A stretch of DNA of 64,000 nucleotides, taken from assembly GCA_023664305.1 (NCBI GenBank), contig JAMPFT010000004.1:124001-188000 (forward strand), read 5' to 3'. Each line of letters begins with the position of its first letter. Positions within the stretch are counted from its first letter, which is position 1. The position numbers and the translations under genes are program-made. Shown one piece after another: positions 25,960 through 34,403 of this stretch. This stretch comes from a bacterium. GTDB lineage: Bacteria; Bacillota; Clostridia; Lachnospirales; Lachnospiraceae. Under the pieces are notes generated by a model that was not told the DNA's origin, searched no databases, and worked only from the letters and a program-made list of their open reading frames with translations.

Positions 25960-26142
25960 AGTTTGTTTTGTTGATTCTCCGTATATTTTTTACACAGCGG
26001 CGCATAATAAGTGAGGAGCGTGAAAGAAAACCGAATTATATCCGCAATTTTTGCCGTGAATGGCAGGAGTTGCCGCGCGAAGGTTTTCGGCGGCGTCTGT
26101 TCACAAGCTGTAAAGCGTTGGCAGGAGCGAAAAGGAGTTCCT

Positions 26143-26184
26143 GCCCGGAATCCGCAGATTTTACAGGAATTGCGGAATCCGGGC
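26143..26184. repeat. Hairpin upstream of spoVAC
   Basis: GCCCGGAATCCGCA (26143-26156) against TGCGGAATCCGGGC (26171-26184), 13 of 14 positions paired, with a 14-nt loop and no T-run. It lies about 50 nt before the spoVAC start. Confidence 0.55.
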
Positions 26185-26232
26185 GTACAGTCTGCGCCGC
26201 TTCAGGCGGTATGACGGGAAGTGGAAAGAGGT

Positions 26233-26712
26233 ATGGAGATGGAAACGACGGGCGAAGAAAAGAAAGCGCAGCAAAAAGAATATGAAAAATATGTGAAGGA
26301 AGTAACGCCTACTCACAATCTGGGCCTTCAGATGCTGAAAGCCTTTCTTGTGGGAGGGATCATCTGCTGTATCGGACAGTGTATCCTCAACTATGCGGGA
26401 AACATGGGGTTGGATAAGCAGACCGCGGGAAGCTGGTGTTCGCTGATCCTGGTGTTTTTGTCGGTGGTCCTCACGGGCTTTGGCATCTATCCGAAAATCG
26501 TAAAGTGGGGCGGGGCCGGGGCTCTGGTTCCCATCACGGGCTTTGCCAACAGTGTGGCGGCTCCGGCCATCGAGTATAAGGCGGAGGGCCAGGTCTTCGG
26601 CATCGGATGCAAGATCTTCACCATCGCCGGGCCGGTGATTCTGTACGGGATATTTTCCAGCTGGGTGCTGGGGATAGGGTATTGGATCGGGAAGTGCTTT
26701 GGGGTGTGGTGA
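26233..26712 (+). CDS. spoVAC: Stage V sporulation protein AC
   Basis: 159 residues from the ATG after GGAAAGAGG (in-frame GTG 12 nt and ATG 6 nt away are alternatives). Mechanosensitive-type subunit of the SpoVA dipicolinate channel. Conserved signature KEVTPTHNLGLQMLKAFLVG, then four membrane helices (GGIICCIGQCIL, LILVFLSVVLTGFGIYPKI, GAGALVPITGFANSV and VILYGIFSSWVLGIGYWIG). It stands alone here: spoVAD is 30 kb away and spoVAE was not seen. Confidence 0.93.
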   Translation: MEMETTGEEKKAQQKEYEKYVKEVTPTHNLGLQMLKAFLVGGIICCIGQCILNYAGNMGLDKQTAGSWCSLILVFLSVVLTGFGIYPKIVKWGGAGALVPITGFANSVAAPAIEYKAEGQVFGIGCKIFTIAGPVILYGIFSSWVLGIGYWIGKCFGVW

Positions 26713-26821
26713 GGAATTTCTTATTTCCACGGGCAATGAGTTAAAGATATGTTATATGATCCTGACAAATACCGTGGGATTTGAGTGGAATGTGAGAGAA
26801 TGCTATTGAAGCGGTTGTATG

Positions 26822-26860
26822 GCAGGTCAGCGAAAAGGAAGACTTCGCTGACCTGCTTTT
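26822..26860 (+). terminator. Terminator after spoVAC
   Basis: Perfect 13-bp stem GCAGGTCAGCGAA / TTCGCTGACCTGC, 9-nt loop, then TTTT. Confidence 0.9.
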
Positions 26861-26912
26861 GGGTATTTGAGTAATCTGCATTTTATGAGTGGAAATAACG
26901 AGTTGATCCTTG

Positions 26913-26941
26913 ATGACAAATAGGGCACGCCGTGTTAAAAT
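26913..26941 (+). promoter_or_regulatory. Candidate promoter of the hipA-like gene
   Basis: ATGACA, 17-bp spacer, TAAAAT. It leaves a leader of about 145 nt with no other gene between 26712 and 27095. Confidence 0.5.
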
Positions 26942-27094
26942 AGAAGCTAAACAGCTTGTTTTTTAGAGAAAAGTGGTGGAAATATGTCTATATTCCAAAA
27001 CATAAACAATGACCGGTTTTTCAGGTAAAGCTGGAGCAGGAAATTATCTGCTATGGAAAGATGCACGCGGATTCCGTTAAAAATGAGGGGTGCA

Positions 27095-28231
27095 ATGAAT
27101 AAAGTAAAACAGTTGTCTGTCTTGTACCACGGGAAAAAAGTTGGAACGTTGGCTCTTTATAGAAATCAACTGGCCGCGTTTGAATATACGGCTGAATGGT
27201 TGGCGGAGGGGTTTGCAATCAGTCCTTTTTCCCTTCCGCTGGAGAAAAAGGTATTTCTGCCTAAGCCGGATCCTTACGACGGAGTGTTTGGGGTATTTGC
27301 AGACAGTCTGCCCGATGGATGGGGCAGGCTTCTCGTAGACCGTCTGATGCTGAAAAAGCATATGGATCCCCACGCGCTTGGGAGTCTGGATCGACTTGCC
27401 ATTGTGGGTGATTCGGGAATGGGGGCGCTCACCTTTGAGCCGGAGGCGGATCTGGAATACGGGGCTTCTGACATGAGTCTGGATGCGATTGCGGAAGAGT
27501 GCCGCAGGCTTCTTGAAACAAAAGAATCCGAAAAATTGGACGATCTGTTTGCTTTGGGAGGTTCTTCCGGCGGAGCCTGCCCTAAAATTCTGACTCTCAT
27601 AAACGGAGAACATTGGATTATCAAATTTCCGTCCGCTTATGACGGGGATGAGGCCGGAAGACAGGAATATGAGTATTCTCAATGTGCAAAAGATTGCGGT
27701 ATTCTTATGGAACCCACAGCGCTTTTTCCCTCTCAAAAGTGTGGGGGATATTTTGGAACCAGGCGTTTTGACAGGAGTCAGGAAGAAGCAGGTGAGAACC
27801 GAATTCATATGATTTCTGCGGCGGCATTACTGGAAACATCTCACAGGATACCGAATCTGGATTATGATATACTGATGCGGCTGACGTTGGCACTGACGAG
27901 GGATATTGCGGAGTGTGAAAAGCTTTTCCGGCTCATGTGCTTCAATGTTTTTGCCCATAACAGGGATGACCATTCCAGAAATTTTTCATACCTTTATCTG
28001 GAGAAGGAAAACAGATGGATTTTGTCTCCGGCTTATGATTTGACGTACAGCAATTCTCTGGGAGGAGAACACGCCACCACTGTCCACGGCAATGGCGTCA
28101 ATCCGGGTATGGCGGATATCCTTGCCGTGGCAAAGGAGATTGGCATCGGCCCCAAAAGGTCGAGGCAGATAGCCTCTCAGATACAGGAATGTGTGGCAGA
28201 TCGTTTGTCGGAATTTATCAGAAATCGGTGA
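27095..28231 (+). CDS. hipA: HipA-like serine/threonine kinase (toxin)
   Basis: 378 residues from the ATG at 27095; an in-frame ATG 42 nt upstream cannot be excluded. The N-terminal HipA domain (VLYHGKKVGTLAL, PFSLPLEKK, FADSLPDGWGRLL) precedes the kinase domain. The latter has a nucleotide loop GGSSGGACPK, the invariant Lys in WIIKF, the catalytic N289-RDDH-SR-N296 and the metal segment SPAYDL. Family members phosphorylate aminoacyl-tRNA synthetases such as GltX and induce dormancy. A small HTH gene follows rather than precedes it, which reverses the E. coli hipBA order. More AT-rich than its neighbours. Confidence 0.9.
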   Translation: MNKVKQLSVLYHGKKVGTLALYRNQLAAFEYTAEWLAEGFAISPFSLPLEKKVFLPKPDPYDGVFGVFADSLPDGWGRLLVDRLMLKKHMDPHALGSLDRLAIVGDSGMGALTFEPEADLEYGASDMSLDAIAEECRRLLETKESEKLDDLFALGGSSGGACPKILTLINGEHWIIKFPSAYDGDEAGRQEYEYSQCAKDCGILMEPTALFPSQKCGGYFGTRRFDRSQEEAGENRIHMISAAALLETSHRIPNLDYDILMRLTLALTRDIAECEKLFRLMCFNVFAHNRDDHSRNFSYLYLEKENRWILSPAYDLTYSNSLGGEHATTVHGNGVNPGMADILAVAKEIGIGPKRSRQIASQIQECVADRLSEFIRNR

Positions 28232-28249
28232 GAAACAACCTCAAACGAC

Positions 28250-28284
28250 TTTGGGCTAAAATATAAATCTTTTTAGCTAAAAAG
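28250..28284. promoter_or_regulatory. Candidate operator in the hipA-hipB spacer
   Basis: The palindrome TTTTTAGCTAAAAA (28270-28283) and an upstream GGCTAAAATAT share GCTAAAA. It sits in the 78-bp gap before the HTH gene, which suggests separate control of the antitoxin. Confidence 0.45.
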
Positions 28285-28309
28285 AAAGAAAAAGGATAAT
28301 ATTTGAGCT

Positions 28310-28591
28310 ATGAATAATCTGACGTTACTATCAAAAACGCCGCTGGAACTGAACCGGCTTCTTGCGAAAAGAATTTCTGCCATCCGTAAACGGCGGAAGA
28401 TAACCCAAAGAATGTTGAGTGAAAAATCGGGTGTCAGTCTCGGATCTCTCAAGCGCTTTGAACAGACAGGGGAAATATCGCTTCTGTCCTTTACCAAACT
28501 GGCTGTTGCGCTGGAAATCGACAGTGAATTGGAAGCTTTATTTGAAGAGGTCCCCTTTGCGTCCATTGAGGAGATCATCCGGCAGCAGTGA
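28310..28591 (+). CDS. HipB-like XRE HTH protein (candidate antitoxin)
   Basis: 93 residues. Core HTH ISAIRKRRKITQRMLSEKSG, then VSLGSLKRFEQTGEISLLSF, with a short C-terminal tail. Placed directly after the HipA-like kinase on the same strand, so it is the likely antidote and repressor. Ribosome binding site is weak (AAAGGATAATATTTGAGCT). HTH families are broad, so the pairing rests mainly on context. Confidence 0.8.
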   Translation: MNNLTLLSKTPLELNRLLAKRISAIRKRRKITQRMLSEKSGVSLGSLKRFEQTGEISLLSFTKLAVALEIDSELEALFEEVPFASIEEIIRQQ

Positions 28592-28629
28592 CGGCTTCCC
28601 AAATAATAACAAAAAGTTTTCAATAAATA

Positions 28630-28658
28630 TTGTAAAATACGATACAAAATGATATGCT
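28630..28658 (+). promoter_or_regulatory. Candidate promoter of the AAA-ATPase/nuclease gene
   Basis: TTGTAA, 17-bp spacer, TATGCT, immediately before the GGGGGTG ribosome binding site. Confidence 0.45.
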
Positions 28659-28676
28659 GTACAGGGGGTGATTTCA

Positions 28677-30260
28677 ATGGGAATTTATTTGAATCCGGGA
28701 AATAAAGGATATGAAAAAATTCTTCAGGCGGAATATGTGGACAAGACGGGGCTGATCTCGTTGATCAATAAGACAATAGGAACGGCGGGGATGCTGACCT
28801 GCGTCAGCAGACCCAGGCGCTTTGGCAAATCCTATGCGGCAAAGATGCTGTGCGCATATTACGACTGCTCCTGCGATTCCCGCAAACTTTTTGACGACAG
28901 GAAAATTGCGGGGACGGAAGGATATCTGACGCATCTGAATCAGTATCATGTGATCAATCTTGATATCTCCGGCTTTCTGTCGGACGCGGCGGGGATGAAT
29001 ATACCGCTTACAGATGTGCCGAACAGGATTGGGGATGCGGTCTATCGGGAGTTGACGGAAAGTTATCCGGAGTTGGCGGGGAAAAGTCTTACGGACGCTA
29101 TGGTCGGCTGCGTGGAAAAAACGGGGAGAGAATTTGTGTTCATTCTTGACGAATGGGATGCGCTGATCCGCGAGGCGAAGGAGGATGAGGCGGCGCAGAA
29201 GAAATACCTGAGTCTTCTCAGGGGGTGGTTTAAGAACAGCAACTTCACTCCAAAGGTAGTGGCCGCGGCCTATATGACGGGGATCCTGCCCATCAAGAAG
29301 GACGGCTCCCAGTCGGCTATTTCGGATTTCCGGGAATATACCATCCTGGATCCCGGTAGATTCGTGGAGTATACGGGCTTTACGGAAGGGGAAGTTCGCT
29401 CGCTGTGCGAGAAATACGGGATGGCTTTCGAGGAGGTCAGGAAGTGGTACGACGGATACGATTTTCCGGGATATGGGGCGGTCTACAATCCTTACTCCGT
29501 GATGTGCGCCATGCAGAATCAGAAGTGCCGTTCCTACTGGCAGAAAACCTCCGCTGCGGAATCGCTGATGGCGTATATCAATATGGATTTTGAAGGGATG
29601 CAGGAAATCATTACACGGCTGATTGCCGGGGAAGAGGTTGAAGTTCGGACAGACAGGTTTGAAAACGATTTTGTGACATTTAAGAGCAGGGACGATGTGT
29701 TGACGCTGATGATCCATCTGGGATATCTCACCTGGCATGAGGAGGACGAGACGGCGCATATTCCCAATGAAGAAGTGAAGACAGAGTTTGAGAAAATTCT
29801 GGAGGGGACGGGAGTAAATCATAAGTGGATGGAGTTGATTAGCCGTTCCCGGAAGCTTTTGGAGGATACGCTTGCAGGAAACGGGGAGGCAGTGGCTAAG
29901 GCTATAGAAGAGATACGCGATACGCAGTATGCTCCGGCTTACTATAATGACGAGCAGGCGCTGCGGTACGTCATTAAGTTTGCGTATATCGCCGCGGTAG
30001 ACCAATATTTGAAGGTGGAGGAGCTCCCGTCGGGGAAGGGGATTGCGGATGTGGTGTATCTGCCGAAGCGGAAATCGAGGCTCCCGGTACTGGTCGTTGA
30101 GCTGAAGTGGAATCAGTCTGCGGAGGGGGCAATCCGGCAGATCAGAGAGAGGAATTACCCTGCGGTATGGAAGGATTATGGCGGCGAGGTTGTGCTGGCC
30201 GGGATCAATTATGATGCAAAGACAAAGGAACACAGCTGCGTCATTGAGAGGATTTCATGA
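28677..30260 (+). CDS. AAA-ATPase-like / DUF1703 PD-(D/E)XK protein
   Basis: 527 residues; the ATG lies after GGGGGTGATTTCA. The N-terminal ATPase domain (AAA-ATPase_like) has FVDKTG-type YVDKTGLISLI, P-loop SRPRRFGKSYAAKML and Walker B FVFILDEWDAL. The C-terminal DUF1703 nuclease-like domain includes KGIADVVYLP and LVVELKWNQSAEGAIRQI, where the E-x-K is intact. These proteins occur in many paralogous copies in Clostridia and Bacteroidetes and are thought to be selfish or defence-related; the function is not established. Position next to the HipA/HTH pair marks this as an accessory patch. Confidence 0.9.
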   Translation: MGIYLNPGNKGYEKILQAEYVDKTGLISLINKTIGTAGMLTCVSRPRRFGKSYAAKMLCAYYDCSCDSRKLFDDRKIAGTEGYLTHLNQYHVINLDISGFLSDAAGMNIPLTDVPNRIGDAVYRELTESYPELAGKSLTDAMVGCVEKTGREFVFILDEWDALIREAKEDEAAQKKYLSLLRGWFKNSNFTPKVVAAAYMTGILPIKKDGSQSAISDFREYTILDPGRFVEYTGFTEGEVRSLCEKYGMAFEEVRKWYDGYDFPGYGAVYNPYSVMCAMQNQKCRSYWQKTSAAESLMAYINMDFEGMQEIITRLIAGEEVEVRTDRFENDFVTFKSRDDVLTLMIHLGYLTWHEEDETAHIPNEEVKTEFEKILEGTGVNHKWMELISRSRKLLEDTLAGNGEAVAKAIEEIRDTQYAPAYYNDEQALRYVIKFAYIAAVDQYLKVEELPSGKGIADVVYLPKRKSRLPVLVVELKWNQSAEGAIRQIRERNYPAVWKDYGGEVVLAGINYDAKTKEHSCVIERIS

Positions 30261-30397
30261 AAATCAGCCTGTCTTTGTCCGGCTATGGTTTGTTATACCG
30301 GGAAGCGTTTCAGTGCGTGCAGACGAAGCGGTGGTATACGAACAGATGGCGGATGACAGAGCGGCAGGCCAACCGAACGGGCCGTCCCAAATTGTCC

Positions 30398-30427
30398 TTG
30401 ACAAGGAGGGGTGGCCTGTGTTATAGT
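30398..30427 (+). promoter_or_regulatory. Promoter of the YtrA-type ABC operon
   Basis: TTGACA (30398-30403), 18-bp spacer, TATAGT (30422-30427). The operator begins at the next base. Confidence 0.8.
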
Positions 30428-30473
30428 GCAAGTGTATTAAGAGACATAATACACTTGCGAGTCGTAATACACG
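30428..30473. promoter_or_regulatory. YtrA-type operator
   Basis: GCAAGTGTATTA (30428-30439) and TAATACACTTGC (30447-30458) form a perfect 12-bp inverted repeat 7 nt apart. It contains AGTGTA-N13-TACACT, the operator spacing described for Bacillus YtrA. A third half-site, GTAATACAC, follows at 30464. Binding would block the transcription start. Confidence 0.85.
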
Positions 30474-30567
30474 CTGATTTATTCCCACGGACGATGAGCC
30501 GGACGAATGCATGCACGGGCGTTTGGCGAATGTCACGAAATTGACTATAGAATGAAGGAGGAAGTCC

Positions 30568-30978
30568 ATGATTCTGTTGGATTACAGAGACAAGAGGCCG
30601 ATCTACGAGCAGGTTGTGGAGAAGCTGGAGCGGCTGATCGTAAACGGCGCGCTGGAAGCGGATTCCAAAATGCCCAGCGTCAGAAGTATGGGAGTGGATC
30701 TGGCGGTGAATCCGAACACGGTGCAGCGCGCTTACAATCAGCTGGAGCAGGAAGGATATCTCTACACTGTGTCGGGGCGGGGCAGTTTTGTGGCTCCGGA
30801 GAGCGAGTGGCGGGACGGCAAGAAGAAAAAAATGCTGTCGGAGTGGAATCTTGTGACACAGAGAGCCAGAGAATCAGGACTGAGCAGAGAGGAACTGGAA
30901 GAGGAGCTTTTCCGAATCTATGGGGACGGCGAGAGTAAACCTAAGCCGGAAAATGATTGGGGGGGGGCAGAAACATGA
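30568..30978 (+). CDS. GntR family regulator, YtrA subfamily
   Basis: 136 residues. The N-terminal winged helix (PIYEQVVEKLERLIVNGAL, KMPSVRSMGVDLAVNPNTVQ, RAYNQLEQEGYLYTVSGRGSF) is followed by a short two-helix tail, the hallmark of YtrA-type GntR proteins. AATGAAGGAGG lies upstream of the ATG. It is first in an operon with ABC ATPase and permease genes and overlaps the ATPase by 4 nt. Expected to repress the operon through the AGTGTA-N13-TACACT site. Relatives respond to cell-wall-active antibiotics, but that is family knowledge only. Confidence 0.93.
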   Translation: MILLDYRDKRPIYEQVVEKLERLIVNGALEADSKMPSVRSMGVDLAVNPNTVQRAYNQLEQEGYLYTVSGRGSFVAPESEWRDGKKKKMLSEWNLVTQRARESGLSREELEEELFRIYGDGESKPKPENDWGGAET

Positions 30979-31877
30979 TTGAAATTAAGAATCTTTCGAA
31001 GGGATTTGGAGCGGTAAAGGCGGTGGACGGCATCAGCGCCAGGATTGAGGAAGGGCATGTGTTCGGTCTGATCGGAACCAACGGCTCGGGAAAATCCACC
31101 CTGATCCGGATGATGGCGGGAGTGTTGAAGCCGGACGCCGGGACGGCCCTGGTGGACGGCGAGCCGGTTTATGACAACCCGTCGGCGAAGGAGAAGATTT
31201 TTTACATTTCGGATGATCAGTATTTTTTCAGGAGCGGTACGCCGCAGGATATGCTGAAGCTGTACCGGACCTTTTATCCCGGTTTTGACGGGGAGAAGTG
31301 GAGAGAGCTGATCGAAAAGGTCGGACTGGATCCGAAGCGGAAGATCAATACTTTTTCCAAGGGGATGAAAAAGCAGCTGGCTGTGATCTGCGGAATCTGC
31401 GCCGGCACAAAGTATCTGCTCTGCGACGAGACCTTCGACGGTCTGGATCCGGTGATGCGGCAGGCGGTCAAGGCGCTGTTTGTCAGGGAGATGGACGAGA
31501 GGGGACTGACGCCGGTTATCGCTTCCCACAATCTGCGGGAGCTGGAGGATATCTGCGAGTATGTGGGGCTGCTGCATCAGGGCGGAATCCTGTTGGAGAA
31601 GGATGTGGAGAGCATGAAGATGAGTCTCCACAAGCTGCAGTGCGTCATCCGGAGCGAGGGGATGCTGCAGAAGATCAAAAACACGCTAAATGTGGTCAGC
31701 TGTGAAAACCGCGGGTCCCTGTATACGATAACGGTGCGCGGCAGCCGGGAGGCGGTGGAGGAGTTTATGGAGCTCTTAAACCCGGTGTTTTACGAGTTGC
31801 TGCCGCTGTCTTTGGAGGAAATTTTTATCAGCGAAACGGAGGTGAAGGGCTATGACATCAAGACGCTGCTTCTTTAG
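30975..31877 (+). CDS. ABC transporter ATP-binding protein (YtrB-like)
   Basis: 300 residues. Walker A GLIGTNGSGKSTLIRMM, Q-loop region, signature TFSKGMKKQLAVICGI, Walker B YLLCDETFDGLDPV and switch His in IASHNLRELED. The C-terminal extension (residues ~215-300) is typical of ABC exporter ATPases of the BcrA/YtrB group. ATG overlaps the GntR stop, and the permease starts 26 nt before its own stop, so all three are translationally coupled. Likely an exporter for lipid-linked or peptide compounds, with the permease below. Confidence 0.93.
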   Translation: MIEIKNLSKGFGAVKAVDGISARIEEGHVFGLIGTNGSGKSTLIRMMAGVLKPDAGTALVDGEPVYDNPSAKEKIFYISDDQYFFRSGTPQDMLKLYRTFYPGFDGEKWRELIEKVGLDPKRKINTFSKGMKKQLAVICGICAGTKYLLCDETFDGLDPVMRQAVKALFVREMDERGLTPVIASHNLRELEDICEYVGLLHQGGILLEKDVESMKMSLHKLQCVIRSEGMLQKIKNTLNVVSCENRGSLYTITVRGSREAVEEFMELLNPVFYELLPLSLEEIFISETEVKGYDIKTLLL

Positions 31878-34395
31878 GGTATTGCAGGAGGATCTTCGGC
31901 ATAAAATATGGATGCTGGCCCTTTCCGTCCTGGGAAGTCTGCTGGCGCTTCCCGTGAGCTATCTGGTATACAGCGGTGAGAGAACCCAAACTATCAGTCA
32001 ATATCTGCAGAATGCGCCGGGACAAACGGCGGCGCAGGCGATTCAGGATGTCGCCCTTCGGATCGAGGCCTTTTACGGGGCGACCATCTGTTTCGGTGCC
32101 GGGGCGGTGGCGGTGCTGGGGGCTTTAATCGTCGGATTATTCGGGTTTCGGTATGTCTTTCAGCGGAACATGACGGATCTCTATCACAGCCTGCCGGTGA
32201 GCCGGAGGACGATGTTTCTGGCGGGGTGGCTGAACGGTTTTCTGATCTGGTTTGTGCCGTATCTGATCAACCTGGCGGTGACGGTGCTTTTAGGGGAATA
32301 TAAGCTGGCAGCGTTGAAAAATCAGGCGCAGCAGTACGGAAATCTGCCCCGGGAGACCTGGCCGACAGGGAGCGGGCTTCTGCTGAACGCCCTGATTTCC
32401 AGTCTGGCGATCGTGACAGCCTTCCTGCTGGTCTATCATCTGGTTCTGCTGGCAGTGATGCTTTGCGGGAATATTCTGAATGCGCTGACGGTCACGGGGA
32501 TTCTCGGCGCGGGTTCCATAATCGCCTGGGTCATTTTCACCCTGCTCAGGGAGACTTATCTGGATGCGTTTTCAGGTCTCTGGGGCGTAGAGTTTCGGTG
32601 GGTTTCCTATACCTCGCCGCTAATTTCCGCGGTCTGCGTACTGTATCAGAGGGTCGAGTTCTTTTCACGGATGGCTCCTTTATCAGTGTGGGACGATTTT
32701 TCCTTCGGGAGGATTTTGTTCAGTCTTCTGACGGCGGCGGGCTTAGGGCTTTTGGCGTTTTTCATCTATCTGCGGCGGCGATCTGAGCTGGCGGATCAGG
32801 GAACGGCGGGAAGGGTGTTCCGGCTGATTCTGCAGGCGGCGGTTTCCCTGACGGCGTTTTGCAGCGGGTGGCTGCTGTTCTGGTACGTCGCTCCTTACAG
32901 CGGCGTCGCGCAGCTGATGTGGAGTATTTTTGGCGGGATTCTGGTCGGCGGGGTCGCCTTCGGGGTACTGGACGTTATTTTCAATATGGATTTCAAGGCA
33001 TTTTTCAGCCATAAGGGATTGATGGCTGGGGTCTTGACGGCGGGGCTGTTTGCGGGACTTTGCTTTTCGTTTGACTGGCTGGGGATAGACGTATATCTGC
33101 CGGAGAAGGAAGAGATTGCGGAGATCGCTATTAATGCGGACTTTCTCGGCAGCAGATTAATCTACAGCGACTCGGGGATACTGGATGAGATTCACATTCG
33201 GAACCGGGAAGCGGCGTATGCCTTTCTGGAGAATGCGGTTGCCGTTCAGAGAGAGGCAGACAGGAGAAGTACACAGGCTTTGTACGGCACTTATGCATAT
33301 TCTGTTTACAACGGCTATGAGCATATTGAGACAAAGGTGACGCTGGAAAGCGGCAGGAGTTATTACCGAAATTATCTGGTTTACGCGGGAGATAGCGAGC
33401 CGCTTTATGCGCTGGCCATGGAGCCGGAGTATCTGGAGAGCCGTTATCGGATCAGCGACAGGGCCAGGGACGCCTTTTCGGAAATTTCGCTGCGGCGGGG
33501 CAATATTGCCTACGAGCCGGGCAGGCTGACGAAGGAGGACGAACAGCGGATCCGGCTGATCTGCGACGCCTACAACCGGGATCTGGAGGAAAATCCGGGG
33601 GCGGTCGTCCGGGGAGAGGGCAGGATGCTCGCAAGGATTTATCTGGGCGGTTTGCAGGGGAATTTTCAGATTGCGGTTTACGAGGGAATGAGCCATACCC
33701 GGGAAGCCCTGCGGCAGGCGAATCTCGGATATTACGCGGATCCGGCAGCGGCGGAGGAGGTCAGTGCGATTGTTTTGACGACGGATCTTTCGGTCCGGAG
33801 ACTGGAGGAAGAAGAGGATCTGTCAGGGTATATCCGGGGATATTACGGAGTGGCGAATCCTGCGGAGGAGTCCGGCGGAAAGGGAAATCCGACCGATCAG
33901 GCAGAGACGTATTCTGCGGAGGAGTTCCCGAAAGACTTGAGCGGGGAGAAGGCTTCAGCAGAAGGCGAGGCGGCGGAGACCTGGGATCCGGAGAATCCGG
34001 CCGGCCAGACGGAGGATGCCCCTGCGGCGGAGGGCCGGAATCAGGAGAGTTCGGCCGCACAGGCAGAGGGTGCTCCCGCGGCGGAGACTTGGGATCAGCA
34101 GAACCTGTCCGCGCAGACCGTAAGCGCGCTCTCGGTCATGGACGGAAATCTGAAGCTGGAAATAACAGACCCCGGGGAGATTGCGGAGCTGCTGGAGCTG
34201 CTTTCCTACGGCTCTAACCGAAACGGCTACCTGTTCGGCGGGCCGGAGCAGCTTTACGGCCGGGTCAGAATCCTGGAGGAGAACGGTAATGAGTATGATG
34301 TCTGCATTCCCGGTGGCACGCTGCCGGAGAAATATATCGAGAGATTTGTGCAGGCCGCGGAAGAGCTTCTGGGGCAGGGGATAGTTGGGAGGTAG
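31852..34395 (+). CDS. ABC exporter permease with long extracytoplasmic domain (DUF6449-like)
   Basis: 847 residues. About ten hydrophobic helices in the first 410 residues (IWMLALSVLGSLLALPVSYLV, ATICFGAGAVAVLGALIVGL, FLIWFVPYLINLAVTVLL and others). A ~400-residue soluble region follows with repeated alpha/beta signatures (AEIAINADFLGSRLIYSDSG, ETKVTLESGRSYYRNYLVY). The region at 33860-34110 is a low-complexity insert rich in Ala, Glu and Gln with near-repeats (AAETWDPENPAGQ and AAETWDQQNLSAQ). Operon with the GntR and ATPase genes. Substrate unknown. Confidence 0.85.
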   Translation: MTSRRCFFRVLQEDLRHKIWMLALSVLGSLLALPVSYLVYSGERTQTISQYLQNAPGQTAAQAIQDVALRIEAFYGATICFGAGAVAVLGALIVGLFGFRYVFQRNMTDLYHSLPVSRRTMFLAGWLNGFLIWFVPYLINLAVTVLLGEYKLAALKNQAQQYGNLPRETWPTGSGLLLNALISSLAIVTAFLLVYHLVLLAVMLCGNILNALTVTGILGAGSIIAWVIFTLLRETYLDAFSGLWGVEFRWVSYTSPLISAVCVLYQRVEFFSRMAPLSVWDDFSFGRILFSLLTAAGLGLLAFFIYLRRRSELADQGTAGRVFRLILQAAVSLTAFCSGWLLFWYVAPYSGVAQLMWSIFGGILVGGVAFGVLDVIFNMDFKAFFSHKGLMAGVLTAGLFAGLCFSFDWLGIDVYLPEKEEIAEIAINADFLGSRLIYSDSGILDEIHIRNREAAYAFLENAVAVQREADRRSTQALYGTYAYSVYNGYEHIETKVTLESGRSYYRNYLVYAGDSEPLYALAMEPEYLESRYRISDRARDAFSEISLRRGNIAYEPGRLTKEDEQRIRLICDAYNRDLEENPGAVVRGEGRMLARIYLGGLQGNFQIAVYEGMSHTREALRQANLGYYADPAAAEEVSAIVLTTDLSVRRLEEEEDLSGYIRGYYGVANPAEESGGKGNPTDQAETYSAEEFPKDLSGEKASAEGEAAETWDPENPAGQTEDAPAAEGRNQESSAAQAEGAPAAETWDQQNLSAQTVSALSVMDGNLKLEITDPGEIAELLELLSYGSNRNGYLFGGPEQLYGRVRILEENGNEYDVCIPGGTLPEKYIERFVQAAEELLGQGIVGR

Positions 34396-34403
34396 AAAAG
34401 AAG

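Noticed and set aside
25968-26285. Small frames between the XRE-TPR gene and spoVAC
   Set aside because: Overlap each other and the spoVAC start, basic random-like composition, no ribosome binding sites.
30257-30544. 95-codon frame after the AAA-ATPase gene
   Set aside because: No ribosome binding site and no recognisable domain. It crosses the promoter and operator of the next operon.
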